Shown: piece by piece, positions 20,962 to 31,107 of the stretch
Layout of the letters: each line of letters starts with the position of its first letter
How positions within the stretch are numbered: position 1 is the first letter of the stretch
Assembly (NCBI GenBank): GCA_003222275.1
Contig: QHVJ01000015.1
Span: 1 to 35,867, forward strand
Length of the DNA stretch: 35,867 nucleotides
Direction: 5' to 3'
Source of the DNA: Acidobacteriota bacterium
Lineage (GTDB): Bacteria; Acidobacteriota; Vicinamibacteria; Fen-336
The notes under the pieces: generated by a model
Seen by the model: the letters and a program-made list of their open reading frames with translations, nothing else
The model's database searches: none
Told to the model about the DNA's origin: nothing
Position numbers and translations under genes: made by a program

Positions 20962-22146
20962 ATGGACCCGATCTACCGCAGCGCGCTGAACCGCGAAGTC
21001 CTCGCCGCCCGACCGGCCGAGTTCGCTTCTCTGCGCGTCGGCGCGATCGCGGTGTGGCCGCCGGTGGTGCTCGCGCCCATGGCCGGCGTCACCAACCCGC
21101 CCTTCCGCACGCTCTGCCGGCGGTATGGCGTGGGCCTCTACGTCAGCGAGATGATCACCGCCCGCGCCCTCGTCGAAGGAAACCGCAAGACGCTGCTCAT
21201 GGCGAGCTTCGATGCGGAAGAGACGACGCGCAGCCTGCAGCTCTACGGCGTCGATCCCTTCTACGTGGGGGAGGCGGTGCGCCTGCTCGTCGGCGAGGGC
21301 CGCGTCGACCACCTCGACCTCAACTTCGGCTGCCCCGTCCGCAAGGTGACGAGCCGCGGGGGCGGGGCCGCCATCCCCGTGAAGCCGCGCCTGCTCCGGA
21401 GCATCGTGCGCTCGGCGGTGGCGGCGGCGGGAGACATCCCGGTCACCATCAAGTTCCGCATGGGGATCGACGAGCAGATCCTCACCTACCTCGATGCCGG
21501 CCGCATCGGCGAGGAGGAGGGCTGCGCGGCCGTGGGGCTCCACGCGCGGACGGCGGCGCAGCTCTACGACGGCGAGGCGTGCTGGGATGCGATCGCCCGG
21601 CTCAAGCAGGCCGTCAAGACCATTCCCGTCCTCGGGAACGGCGACATCTGGGAGGCGGAGGACGCCCTGCGCATGATGCGCACGACGCGGTGCGACGGCG
21701 TGATCGTCGGGCGGGGCTGCCTCGGCCGGCCGTGGCTCTTCCGCGACCTCGCCGACGTGTTCGACGGCCGCGAGGCGGCCGACCCTCCCGGCCTGGGGGG
21801 CGTGATCGAGGTGATGCTGGAGCACGCCCGCCTGCTCGTGGAGTGGCTGGGCGACGAGGGTTCGGCCATGCGCGCCTTCCGCAAGCACACCTCGTGGTAC
21901 ACGAAGGGATTCCGCGGCGGTGCGCCCCTCCGGCAGCGGCTCATGCAGGTGACGCGCCTGGCCGATCTGCGCGCGGCGCTGGCGGACGTCGACCGCGCCC
22001 AGCCCTTCCCCCCCGACGCCGTGCGCGTGCCTCGCGGAAAATCGGCGGGCCGGCAGAAGGTCGCCCTGCCCGCGGGCTACCTGGACGACCTGGAAGACGA
22101 CACGCCTCCCGGCATCGAGGCCGAAGCCGCCGACTCCGGCGGTTAG
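20962..22146 (+). CDS. dusB: tRNA-dihydrouridine synthase (Dus)
   Basis: A 394-residue TIM-barrel flavoenzyme. It has the FMN-site motif LAPMAGVTNPPFRTLC, active-site C124 in NFGCPVRK, K/R FMN contacts in VTIKFRMG, and the closing NGDI...VGRGCLGRPW. It reduces U to dihydrouridine in the tRNA D-loop. The C-terminal helical domain (about 300-350) is present, and a low-complexity acidic tail ends in ...EAADSGG. The enzyme is closest in style to DusB, but subfamily assignment needs alignment. ATG 20962 (MDPIYRSALN) is chosen; an in-frame ATG at 20923 adds 13 residues, and neither has a good ribosome site. The coding end overlaps the first copy of the hairpin repeat, which recurs after the TerB gene. 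Confidence 0.93.
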   Translation: MDPIYRSALNREVLAARPAEFASLRVGAIAVWPPVVLAPMAGVTNPPFRTLCRRYGVGLYVSEMITARALVEGNRKTLLMASFDAEETTRSLQLYGVDPFYVGEAVRLLVGEGRVDHLDLNFGCPVRKVTSRGGGAAIPVKPRLLRSIVRSAVAAAGDIPVTIKFRMGIDEQILTYLDAGRIGEEEGCAAVGLHARTAAQLYDGEACWDAIARLKQAVKTIPVLGNGDIWEAEDALRMMRTTRCDGVIVGRGCLGRPWLFRDLADVFDGREAADPPGLGGVIEVMLEHARLLVEWLGDEGSAMRAFRKHTSWYTKGFRGGAPLRQRLMQVTRLADLRAALADVDRAQPFPPDAVRVPRGKSAGRQKVALPAGYLDDLEDDTPPGIEAEAADSGG

Positions 22147-22147
22147 C
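22123..22147 (+). repeat. Hairpin direct repeat, copy 1 (end of dus)
   Basis: GAAGCCGCCGACTCCGGCGG followed by T/C and TAGC. The core CCGCCG-ACTC-CGGCGG is a perfect hairpin. This copy encodes the last seven Dus residues and its stop codon. It matches copy 2 at 24 of 25 bases, 591 bp away. Confidence 0.85.
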
Positions 22148-22178
22148 GCTCCGCGGGAGTTGGGGAGGAGGAATCCTC

Positions 22179-22715
22179 ATGTCGATCATCGAGTTCCTTG
22201 GACTGGCCAGCAAGGAAAAACGTGCGGAGGCCTCCGCGGAGACAGAGACCGTTCGCAGGATCGTAGCGGCGCTCGACCAGATGGACCCCGAACGCGCCCG
22301 GTACCTCGCCGGGTTCGCGTTCATCCTTTGCCGCGTGGCGAGGGCTGACCTGAAGATCACCACCTCCGAAACCGAGACCATGGAGCGGATCCTGGCGGAG
22401 CGAGGCGCATTGCCGCTCGAGCAAGCCATCCTCGTCGTTCAGATGGCGAAGACCCAGAACATCCTCTTCGGCGGAACCGAGAACTTCCTGGTTACGCGGG
22501 AGTTCAATCGGATCGCGACCCGGGAGCAGAAGCTCGCGCTCCTCGATTGCCTGTTTGCCGTCTCGGCGGACGATTGGATTTCCACGATCGAGGAGAACGA
22601 GATCAGCAGGATCTGCGGGGAGCTCGACCTCACCCACGACGATTTCATCTCCGTGCGCTCGGCCTACCGGGAGCAGCTCGCCGTGCTGAGGAAGCCGCCC
22701 GAAGGTCGCCGCTGA
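22179..22715 (+). CDS. TerB-like helical protein
   Basis: A 178-residue all-helical cytosolic protein. Its centre (about 38-140) reads like a TerB/DjlA-N domain: ARYLAGFAFILCRVARADLKIT followed by a second helical pair (LALLDCLFAVSADDWISTIEENEISRI) with the usual acidic turn where TerB binds metal. TerB alone does not prove tellurite resistance, because no other ter genes are present. GGGAGGAGG precedes the ATG at 22179. Base composition looks lower in GC than the flanks (an estimated 60% against about 70%). It lies between the two hairpin direct repeats and converges on the lipoprotein B gene. Confidence 0.7.
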   Translation: MSIIEFLGLASKEKRAEASAETETVRRIVAALDQMDPERARYLAGFAFILCRVARADLKITTSETETMERILAERGALPLEQAILVVQMAKTQNILFGGTENFLVTREFNRIATREQKLALLDCLFAVSADDWISTIEENEISRICGELDLTHDDFISVRSAYREQLAVLRKPPEGRR

Positions 22716-22738
22716 AGCCGCCGACTCCGGCGGCTAGC
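22714..22738 (+). repeat. Hairpin direct repeat, copy 2 (after the TerB gene)
   Basis: GAAGCCGCCGACTCCGGCGG then CTAGC, a near-exact copy of the dus 3' end. Here the stem extends to 8 bp (AGCCGCCG-ACTC-CGGCGGCT). It begins inside the TerB stop codon and lies in the 23-bp gap before the convergent lipoprotein B stop, so it may act as a bidirectional terminator. Confidence 0.85.
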
Positions 22739-23242
22739 TCAAAACTGGGCGGGGAAGCAGGTGGTGATGTAGGCTCCCGGCCCCTTGCGGATGTAGCCGC
22801 CGGTCGAGACCCAGATGTTGTACTGCTCGTTGAATTCGTTGCTCGTCTTCACCGCGATCTCCTCGAACTCCTCGACCGCGCACACGCCCTGGGCGTGGAT
22901 GGCCTGCACCACCGCCTTGACGTACCGGCTGCGGTCCAGGACCCGGTAGTTCCCGTTGAACAGGTCGTCGTGGAGGTCGAACAGCCCCGGGTGGTCCCTC
23001 ACGGTCTGGGCGATCGCCTTGTCCACGTACTCATTGAGCTGAGGTGTGAGCTTGGGGCAGGTGTTGTGCAGGTCGGGCATCGCCGCCAGCGGGCACGAGA
23101 AGGCCTGAGGGGTGGCCGCCGGAGCCGGGGTCGGCGTCGGCGTGGGGGCAGGATTGCTGGCGGCCGGGCTCTTGCTGGAGCCGCATCCCGCGAGCGCGAT
23201 CGCGCCGAGCACCGCGGCGGCGAAGGCAGGGTTCATCTTCAC
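22739..23242 (-). CDS. Lipoprotein B: minimal RVLDxxRY-family lipoprotein
   Basis: A 167-residue predicted lipoprotein: a signal ending in ALAGC (C20), a Pro/Thr/Ala tether (PTPTPTPAPAATP), then a single domain with four Cys. It aligns by eye with lipoprotein A over the whole domain: HPGLFDL, YRVLDRSRY, CAVEEFEEIAVKTSNEFNEQYNI, and TTCFPAQF at the very end. It lacks the second, Ig-like domain of A. No known domain is recognised. The GTG start at 23242 is 8 nt after GGAGG; an ATG two codons later is the alternative. TAGAAT upstream (23301-23296) may be its -10. It follows the DUF5916 gene on the same strand. Confidence 0.72.
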   Translation of the reverse strand: MKMNPAFAAAVLGAIALAGCGSSKSPAASNPAPTPTPTPAPAATPQAFSCPLAAMPDLHNTCPKLTPQLNEYVDKAIAQTVRDHPGLFDLHDDLFNGNYRVLDRSRYVKAVVQAIHAQGVCAVEEFEEIAVKTSNEFNEQYNIWVSTGGYIRKGPGAYITTCFPAQF

Positions 23243-23295
23243 TAATGGGCCTCCGGGGAAGAAACCAACAGGCTTCCCGACAAGAACACGGCGGG

Positions 23296-23301
23296 ATTCT
23301 A
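23296..23301 (-). promoter_or_regulatory. Possible -10 element for lipoprotein B
   Basis: On the minus strand TAGAAT matches TATAAT at 5 of 6, within TCTAGAAT, in the 93-bp gap after the DUF5916 gene. No good -35 lies 16-18 nt upstream, so this may be a weak or activator-dependent promoter. Confidence 0.3.
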
Positions 23302-23335
23302 GACGAGCCCTGCGCCCGATCGGGTCCGAATGCGC

Positions 23336-25585
23336 CTAGCGCTGGAAGGCGTACGACAGCTTCATGAAGAACTGGCGGCCGACCCGGTCCAGGTGCTGGG
23401 CCGTATCGTCCAGCTCGCGGCTGTCCCCGTACCCCGCGAACAGCACCGTCTGCCAGTTGAGCTTGTAGGCGAACAGGGCCGATGCGCCGAAGGCACCGTC
23501 CTTGCGCGCGACACTGCTCGAATAGAGGCTGGGATCGCGGCGGGTGCTGACGTATTGGCCGATGACGCGCAGGAAGATTCGAGACGTGAACGTGTACTGC
23601 GCGCGCAGCCGGTCGACGCTGGCCGTGAACAGCCGGGCCCGCGACCCGGAGGGGGTGTCCACGTTCAACCAGCGGCGCGATTCGTTGAACCGCAGCTCGA
23701 GGTGGTTCGTGGGGCGGAAGGTGGCGTTGAAGTTGACGTTGGCGCCTCTGCCGGTGCGGGCGCCGTCGAAGTCGATCTCCTCGCCCACGAACCCGTCGAC
23801 GCCGATCTGGTTGAACCTCAGGGAGGGGCTCGCCTGCACGATGTAAAGGAGCTGCTGCCGCGGCAGCGTCACGGTACCGGCGCGCACGCGATCGAACGCG
23901 TACCAGAAGCGGAAGAACGAGCTCCACTTCCCGTCCATGCCGGTGCCGACCGACAGCCGCCGGTTGAGCAGTCCCCCGTCGCGATCGGTGGAGCGGTCGA
24001 AGATGTAGAAGGTCCGCAGTCGCCGCAGGAAGCCGTTCGGCCGGAACGTATATCCGCCCTCGAGGTCTGTGCGGCGGTAGCCGACCTGGGGTACGAAGCC
24101 GTCGTCGGCGCGGAAGTCGTTGGCGAAGTCGTTGTACTGCGCGTACCAGTCGACCGTCTTCGTGGTGTGGAGCCACCAGGCCGTTGCCCCGTGCCCCTGG
24201 AGCGCGCGGCCGTCCCACTCCGCCGTCAGGTCCGGCCGGACGGGCGTCCGGCTGTCGCTGAGGAGCACCTGGCCGGTGACGGTGTCCTTCGTCGACGGCC
24301 GCCATTGGAAGTCCGGTCCGATGACCCGGTTATGACCGCCGCCGCGGATCTCCCGGTCGGTCCCGAGGAGGCTGACAAATGACTTGCCCACATCCCGGCG
24401 CAGCCGGCCGATCGCCACGAACGAGCGAAACTCCTGGTCGGCGAGGTCGGAGCTGTTGGAGCCCGGCAGGATCACGCTGCCCCCACCGTCGTCCTCGGCC
24501 AGGAGCGCCGTGTACGCCGTCGAGCCGAACTTCCCGGTGCCCCGCACACCCCAGCGCGGGGCGGTGACCGTCCGCGTATAGACGGCCTGGATGGGCGTGC
24601 TGAACAGCTCGCTGCCTTCGAGGAAGAACGGCCGCTTCTCGGAATAGAACAGGGCGAAGCGCTCGTTGACGCCGATCTGGGCGACGTCGGACTCGATCTG
24701 GGAGAAGTCGGGGTTCACGGTGGCGTCGACCGCGGTGCTGGCGGTGGGCGTCCATTTCAGGTCGAGGCCGGCGTCACCCTTGACCTTCTCGTCGTGCCAC
24801 GGCGTGCCGGGGCCGTCCGTGGCCGCGCCCGCCTGTCGTCCGGTGGCGTAGGGCGCCAGCACCAGGTGGCCCCCGGAGGGTAACCCCTCCAGGCCGGTGA
24901 TCGAGGCGCTCCGGCAGACGAAGCAGCTGCCCCCCCGCGGCAGCTTCACGGTGAAGAACTGATAGCGGTAATCCCGGGGGTAGTTGCGATAGAGCATGAT
25001 CCGCCACGTGCGCGGATCGGCCCTTGCGTAACGGAGCGAGGAGAAGGGGATTCTGATCTCCAGCATCCAACCGTCGCTGGTGATGCGGCCCTTGGCATCC
25101 CAGTAGTAGTCCGGAGAGGAGTCCTCATTGCCGGACGGGTCGTCCAGGACCGAGTCGTACTGGATGCTCCGCGGGTTGGCGACGAAGAGGATCCCCGTCT
25201 TGCCGTCGTTGCGAGTGTCCAGCAGCACGCCGCCATAGTCGGTGGTCCCGGAGAGGTTGTCGCGGTCGCCGAGGGGGGCACGTATCTTGGCCGGCTGCGG
25301 GTCCTGGAACTCGAAGCCCGCGTAGAAGAACTTGTCGTCGTAGGTGAGATAGCCGACGTTCTTCACCTTCGGCGGCGTGTTGTCCCCGGGGTTGGTCTCA
25401 TACCACGTGTCGACGCGCGCGGCCCCCTTCCACCCCTCGTCGGAGAGGTCGCCGTCGATCGAGATCGGTCCTGCGGCGCGATGAATCTCGATCGGCGGCG
25501 CGGGCGCATCCTCCGCTGCCTGTGCGAGGGCGGCCCCACGCATCATCAATAAAATCAGGATTTTGAATGGGCGGGACAGGGCCAT
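23336..25585 (-). CDS. DUF5916 outer-membrane protein with N-terminal CBM9-like domain
   Basis: A 749-residue exported protein. A signal peptide (about 1-23) precedes a CBM9-like beta-sandwich domain (about 30-220: IDGDLSDEGWKGAARVDTW, LTYDDKFFYAGFEFQDP, WMLEIRIPFSSLRY). The large DUF5916 region (about 240-749) has the family signature NPDFSQIESDVAQI followed by FALFYSEKRPFFLEG. The rest shows alternating strands ending in FFMKLSYAFQR, as expected for an outer-membrane barrel. Members are often near sugar- or peptide-uptake genes, but the substrate is unknown and no partner genes are adjacent. ATG 25585 is preceded by GAAG. The length is normal for the family. It is divergent from the suf operon. 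Confidence 0.88.
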   Translation of the reverse strand: MALSRPFKILILLMMRGAALAQAAEDAPAPPIEIHRAAGPISIDGDLSDEGWKGAARVDTWYETNPGDNTPPKVKNVGYLTYDDKFFYAGFEFQDPQPAKIRAPLGDRDNLSGTTDYGGVLLDTRNDGKTGILFVANPRSIQYDSVLDDPSGNEDSSPDYYWDAKGRITSDGWMLEIRIPFSSLRYARADPRTWRIMLYRNYPRDYRYQFFTVKLPRGGSCFVCRSASITGLEGLPSGGHLVLAPYATGRQAGAATDGPGTPWHDEKVKGDAGLDLKWTPTASTAVDATVNPDFSQIESDVAQIGVNERFALFYSEKRPFFLEGSELFSTPIQAVYTRTVTAPRWGVRGTGKFGSTAYTALLAEDDGGGSVILPGSNSSDLADQEFRSFVAIGRLRRDVGKSFVSLLGTDREIRGGGHNRVIGPDFQWRPSTKDTVTGQVLLSDSRTPVRPDLTAEWDGRALQGHGATAWWLHTTKTVDWYAQYNDFANDFRADDGFVPQVGYRRTDLEGGYTFRPNGFLRRLRTFYIFDRSTDRDGGLLNRRLSVGTGMDGKWSSFFRFWYAFDRVRAGTVTLPRQQLLYIVQASPSLRFNQIGVDGFVGEEIDFDGARTGRGANVNFNATFRPTNHLELRFNESRRWLNVDTPSGSRARLFTASVDRLRAQYTFTSRIFLRVIGQYVSTRRDPSLYSSSVARKDGAFGASALFAYKLNWQTVLFAGYGDSRELDDTAQHLDRVGRQFFMKLSYAFQR

Positions 25586-25648
25586 ATCTTCGTTGATACG
25601 ACGTTACTCGTAGACGATTGGTTGGGGGGAAAGTTCCTGCTGTGATCC

Positions 25649-25677
25649 TTGACTTTTTCGTACAGATTCAATAGATT
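25649..25677 (+). promoter_or_regulatory. suf operon promoter with overlapping candidate Rrf2 operator
   Basis: TTGACT (25649-25654) and TAGATT (25672-25677) are spaced by exactly 17 nt, a good sigma-70-type promoter; transcription would begin near 25684, 17 nt before the sufB ATG. The -35 is also half of an imperfect palindrome, TTGACT-N11-ATTCAA (25649-25671), of the TTGACT...AGTCAA style used by IscR/Rrf2 regulators. An Rrf2 gene ends this operon, so autorepression is plausible. Confidence 0.55.
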
Positions 25678-25700
25678 CGGGGTTGGAGGACTCTCCCGAC

Positions 25701-27897
<2,197 letters not shown>

Positions 27898-27901
<4 letters not shown>

Positions 27902-29307
27902 CACCGGCCAGCGCCGTGGATCAGGGGGGCGCGCCGCAGCGGCTTCCGGCTCAGTCGATGACGGAGACCGACCGGTACCGGACCGAGTTCGAGGCCTTCG
28001 CCGCCGGCCGATCCACCCCCGAGCCGGCGTGGCTTCGCGAGCAGCGCGAAGAGGCCATCGCCCGCTTCCAGGACCGCGGCTTCCCGACCGTGGCCGAGGA
28101 GGAGTGGCGCTTCACGAGCGTCGCTCCCATCGCGCGCACCGCCTTCCGGCGCCCGGCGCCCGGCGAGGGATCGGGGGTGCGGACGGCGGACGTGGCCGCC
28201 TTCGGCTTCGAGGGCGCGTTCGAGGGCCACCAGATCGTCTTCGTCGACGGCCGCCTCGCTCCGGGACTGTCGTCGATCACGCCGGAGGGCGGCCTGCAGA
28301 TCTGCAGCCTGGCCGACGTGCTCTCGCGGGAGCCGGAGCGGCTGCGATCTCATCTCGGCCGCGTCGTGAGCGATGGGGCGTCCTCCTTCGCCGACCTCAA
28401 CGCGGCGTTCTTCGAGGACGGGGCATTCGTCTTCATCCCGCCCGGCCTGGCGGTGGACAAGCCCATCCACCTCGTCTTCATGTCTTCCCGGGGAACGGGG
28501 CCCGCGTCCACGATCAGCCATCCCCGCACGGTCGTGGTCGCCGGCCGCGGCAGCCAGGTCCAGATCGTGGAGAGCTACGCGGGGGTCCCCGGCGCCGCGT
28601 ACCTCGCCAACGCGGTCACGCAGATCGTCCTCGAGGACGGCGCCGGCCTCGAGCACTGCACGGTCCAGCGGGAGAGCGAGGCGGCGTTCCACGTGGGCTT
28701 CATGGCCGTCGTCCAGGGCCGCGCCAGCCGCTTCAAGTCCCACTCGTTCGCCCTCGGCGGGCGCCTCGCGCGCAACGACGTGCGGCAGCTCTTCGCCGAC
28801 GAAGGAGGTGAGTGCGAGCTGAACGGGCTGTTCGCGGTCGCCGGCGAGCAGCACAGCGACACCCACACCGTCATCGACCACGCCCATCCCCACTGCACGA
28901 GCCGCGAGCTCTACAAGGGGATCCTGGACGGCAAGTCCCGCGGCGTCTTCGTCGGACGCATCCTCGTGCGCGAGGGCGCCCGCAAGACCGACGCCCACCA
29001 GACCAACAAGAACCTGCTGCTGTCGCGGGAGGCGCTGGTCGACAGCGTCCCCCAGCTCGAGATCCTCGCCAGCGACGTCAAGTGCAAGCACGGCTCCACC
29101 ACCGGCCAGCTCGACTCCGCCGCCCTCTTCTACCTGCGCTCGCGGGGGATCCCGGAGGCGGCCGCGCGGAGCCTTCTGGTGTGCGCCTTCGCCAGCGACG
29201 TCGTGGGCCGGGTGCGGATCCCCGCCGTGAAGGCCGGCATCGAGCGCCATCTGCGGGAGCAGCTGCCCGGCCTCCGCGACCGGGAGATCCAGGAGGCGGT
29301 CCTATGA
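27898..29307 (+). CDS. sufD: SufD, Fe-S assembly subunit
   Basis: A 469-residue SufD paralogue of SufB. It has the N-terminal helical part ([15 protein letters not shown]), the central right-handed beta-helix region ([14 protein letters not shown]...), and the C-terminal SufBD signature [24 protein letters not shown]. It completes the SufBC2D complex, where its conserved His contributes to iron acquisition. ATG 27898 overlaps the sufC stop (ATGA); an in-frame ATG at 27958 is a possible later start. Ala/Gly-rich residues before that point are weakly conserved. The stop overlaps the sufS ATG. Confidence 0.95.
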
Positions 29308-30572
29308 GCACATCCCCCGACGTCCGCCGCGAGACCCGGCCGTCCTCCGCGGTGGCCATCGACGTCGCCGCGGTGCGGCGGGACTTCCCGATCCTCTCCC
29401 GGCAGGTCCACGGCCGACCGCTCGTGTACCTGGACAACGCAGCCAGCAGCCAGAAGCCCCGCTCGGTGATCGAGGCCGAGCGCAGCCTGTACGAGGGGTA
29501 CTACGCCAACGTCCACCGCGGCGTGCACTCGCTGTCCATGGAGTCGACCGACGCCTACGAGGCGGGGCGGGTCAAGGCGCAGGCCTTCCTGAACGCCGCC
29601 TCGACGCGGGAGATCATCTTCACGCGCGGCACGACCGAGGCCATCAACCTGGTGGCGGCGACCTTCGGCCGGTCGCGGGTGGGCGCCGGGGACGAGGTGC
29701 TCGTGTCCGGCCTCGAGCACCACTCGAACATCGTGCCCTGGCAGATGCTGTGCGAGGAGAAGGGGGCCCGGCTCCGCTCGGTGCCCATCAACGACGACGG
29801 CGAGGTCATCCTCGAAGAGCTCGAGCGGCTGCTCACGCCGCGGACCCGGATCCTCGGCATGGCCCACGTCTCCAACGCGCTCGGCACGATCAACCCGGTG
29901 GCGCAGATCGTCGAGATGGCCCACGCCCGGGGCGTCCCCGTCCTTCTCGACGGCGCCCAGGCCGCCCCCCACGTCGCGGTCGACGTGCAGGCGATGGGCT
30001 GCGACTTCTACGCTTTCTCCGGCCACAAGATCTATGGACCGTCGGGGATCGGCGTGCTCTACGGAAAGGCGTCGCTGCTCGAGGAGATGCCTCCCTACCA
30101 GGGCGGAGGCGACATGATCCTCTCCGTCAGCTTCGAGAAGACGACCTACAACGAGCTGCCGTACAAGTTCGAGGCCGGCACGCCCAACATCGCGGGCGTG
30201 GTCGGGCTGGGGGCGGCGCTCGACTGGGTCACCGGCATCGGGCTCGACCGCATCGCCGCCCACGAGCACGCGCTGCTCGAGTACGGCACCGCTCGCCTGC
30301 TCGAGATACCCGGCCTGCGCATCATCGGCACCGCCCGCGAGAAGGCGGCCGTGCTCTCGTTCGTGATGGACGGCGTCCACCCCCACGACATGGGCACCGT
30401 GCTGGACTACGAGGGCGTGGCCGTGCGCACCGGCCACCACTGCGCCCAGCCCGTGATGGAGCGCTTCGGCGTTCCCGCCACCACGCGCGCGTCCCTGGCC
30501 GTCTACAACACCAAGCAGGAGATCGACGTGCTGGTCGCGGGGATCGAGAAAGCCAGGGAAATGTTCGCATGA
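29304..30572 (+). CDS. sufS: SufS, type II cysteine desulfurase
   Basis: A 422-residue PLP enzyme. It has K242 in FSGHKIYGPSG (Schiff base), a PLP-phosphate/His cluster in SGLEHHSNIVPW, the DGAQAAPH aspartate, and active-site C380 in RTGHHCAQPVM, the short-loop environment of SufS rather than IscS. It removes sulfur from cysteine and passes the persulfide to SufU and then SufBCD. The N-terminal 20 residues are a variable extension. The ATG overlaps the sufD stop (ATGA), and the stop overlaps the sufU ATG. The 586-residue track ORF is an upstream out-of-frame run. Confidence 0.96.
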   Translation: MSTSPDVRRETRPSSAVAIDVAAVRRDFPILSRQVHGRPLVYLDNAASSQKPRSVIEAERSLYEGYYANVHRGVHSLSMESTDAYEAGRVKAQAFLNAASTREIIFTRGTTEAINLVAATFGRSRVGAGDEVLVSGLEHHSNIVPWQMLCEEKGARLRSVPINDDGEVILEELERLLTPRTRILGMAHVSNALGTINPVAQIVEMAHARGVPVLLDGAQAAPHVAVDVQAMGCDFYAFSGHKIYGPSGIGVLYGKASLLEEMPPYQGGGDMILSVSFEKTTYNELPYKFEAGTPNIAGVVGLGAALDWVTGIGLDRIAAHEHALLEYGTARLLEIPGLRIIGTAREKAAVLSFVMDGVHPHDMGTVLDYEGVAVRTGHHCAQPVMERFGVPATTRASLAVYNTKQEIDVLVAGIEKAREMFA

Positions 30573-31087
30573 GTTCCGAGTTGCGAGAGCTTTACCAGGA
30601 GGTCATCCTCGACCACAGCAAGCGGCCGCGGAACTTCCGCGAGCTGCCCGCGGCCACCGGCCGGGCCGAGGGCTACAACCCGCTCTGCGGGGATCGCGCC
30701 ACCGTCTACGTCGAGCTGGAGGGCGACCGCGTGAAGGACGTCAGCTTCAAGGGCGCGGGCTGCTCGATCTCCACCGCCTCCGCCTCGATGATGACCGAGG
30801 CGCTCAAGGGGAAGACGCGGGCGGAGGCGGACGCGCTGTTCGACCGTTTCCACCGTCTCATCACCAGCGACCCGTCCCGCGCGGCCGAGAACGTCGCCCC
30901 CGAGCTGGGCAAGCTGGCCGCCTTCTCGGGCGTGTGCGAGTTCCCCGTGCGCGTGAAATGCGCGTCGCTGCCGTGGCACACCCTGCGCTCGGCCCTGGAA
31001 GGCGAGGCCGCCCGGGTCTCCACCGAGGAGACCGAGGCCAGCCGCGGCGACGCCGACGGCAAGACGCGGCCGGAGGGGTCGTCATGA
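30569..31087 (+). CDS. sufU: SufU, zinc-dependent sulfur acceptor
   Basis: A 172-residue SufU-type protein. The zinc/sulfur site is intact: C40 and D42 in NPLCGD, C65 in GAGCSIS, and C131 in VKCASLPWHTL. The SufU-specific insertion (about 85-108) distinguishes it from IscU. SufU accepts persulfide from SufS by zinc-ligand exchange. The C-terminal 25 residues (EGEAARVSTEE...RPEGSS) are variable and low in complexity, and their last codons form the first copy of a 20-bp tandem duplication. The ATG overlaps the sufS stop; its own stop overlaps a 7-codon ORF that leads into sufT. Confidence 0.95.
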   Translation: MSSELRELYQEVILDHSKRPRNFRELPAATGRAEGYNPLCGDRATVYVELEGDRVKDVSFKGAGCSISTASASMMTEALKGKTRAEADALFDRFHRLITSDPSRAAENVAPELGKLAAFSGVCEFPVRVKCASLPWHTLRSALEGEAARVSTEETEASRGDADGKTRPEGSS

Positions 31088-31107
31088 GGCCGGAGGGCTC
31101 GTCGTGA
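31068..31107 (+). repeat. 20-bp tandem duplication forming a 7-codon ORF between sufU and sufT
   Basis: GGCCGGAGGGGTCGTCATGA (31068-31087) is followed immediately by GGCCGGAGGGCTCGTCGTGA (31088-31107), with 18 of 20 bases identical. The duplication creates an ORF MRPEGSS-stop (31084-31107). Its ATG overlaps the sufU stop (ATGA) and its TGA overlaps the sufT GTG (GTGA). The GGAGGG within each copy may serve as a ribosome site. Whether it is translated is unknown. Confidence 0.8.

Noticed and set aside
22179-22715. Tellurite-resistance operon
   Set aside because: Only a TerB-like fold is visible. No terA, terC, terD or terE gene is present, and TerB domains are widespread.
28029-28811. Additional plus-strand ORF within sufD
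   Set aside because: It is an alternative frame of sufD with Arg/Gly/Pro-rich composition. The sufD frame carries the conserved SufBD motifs.
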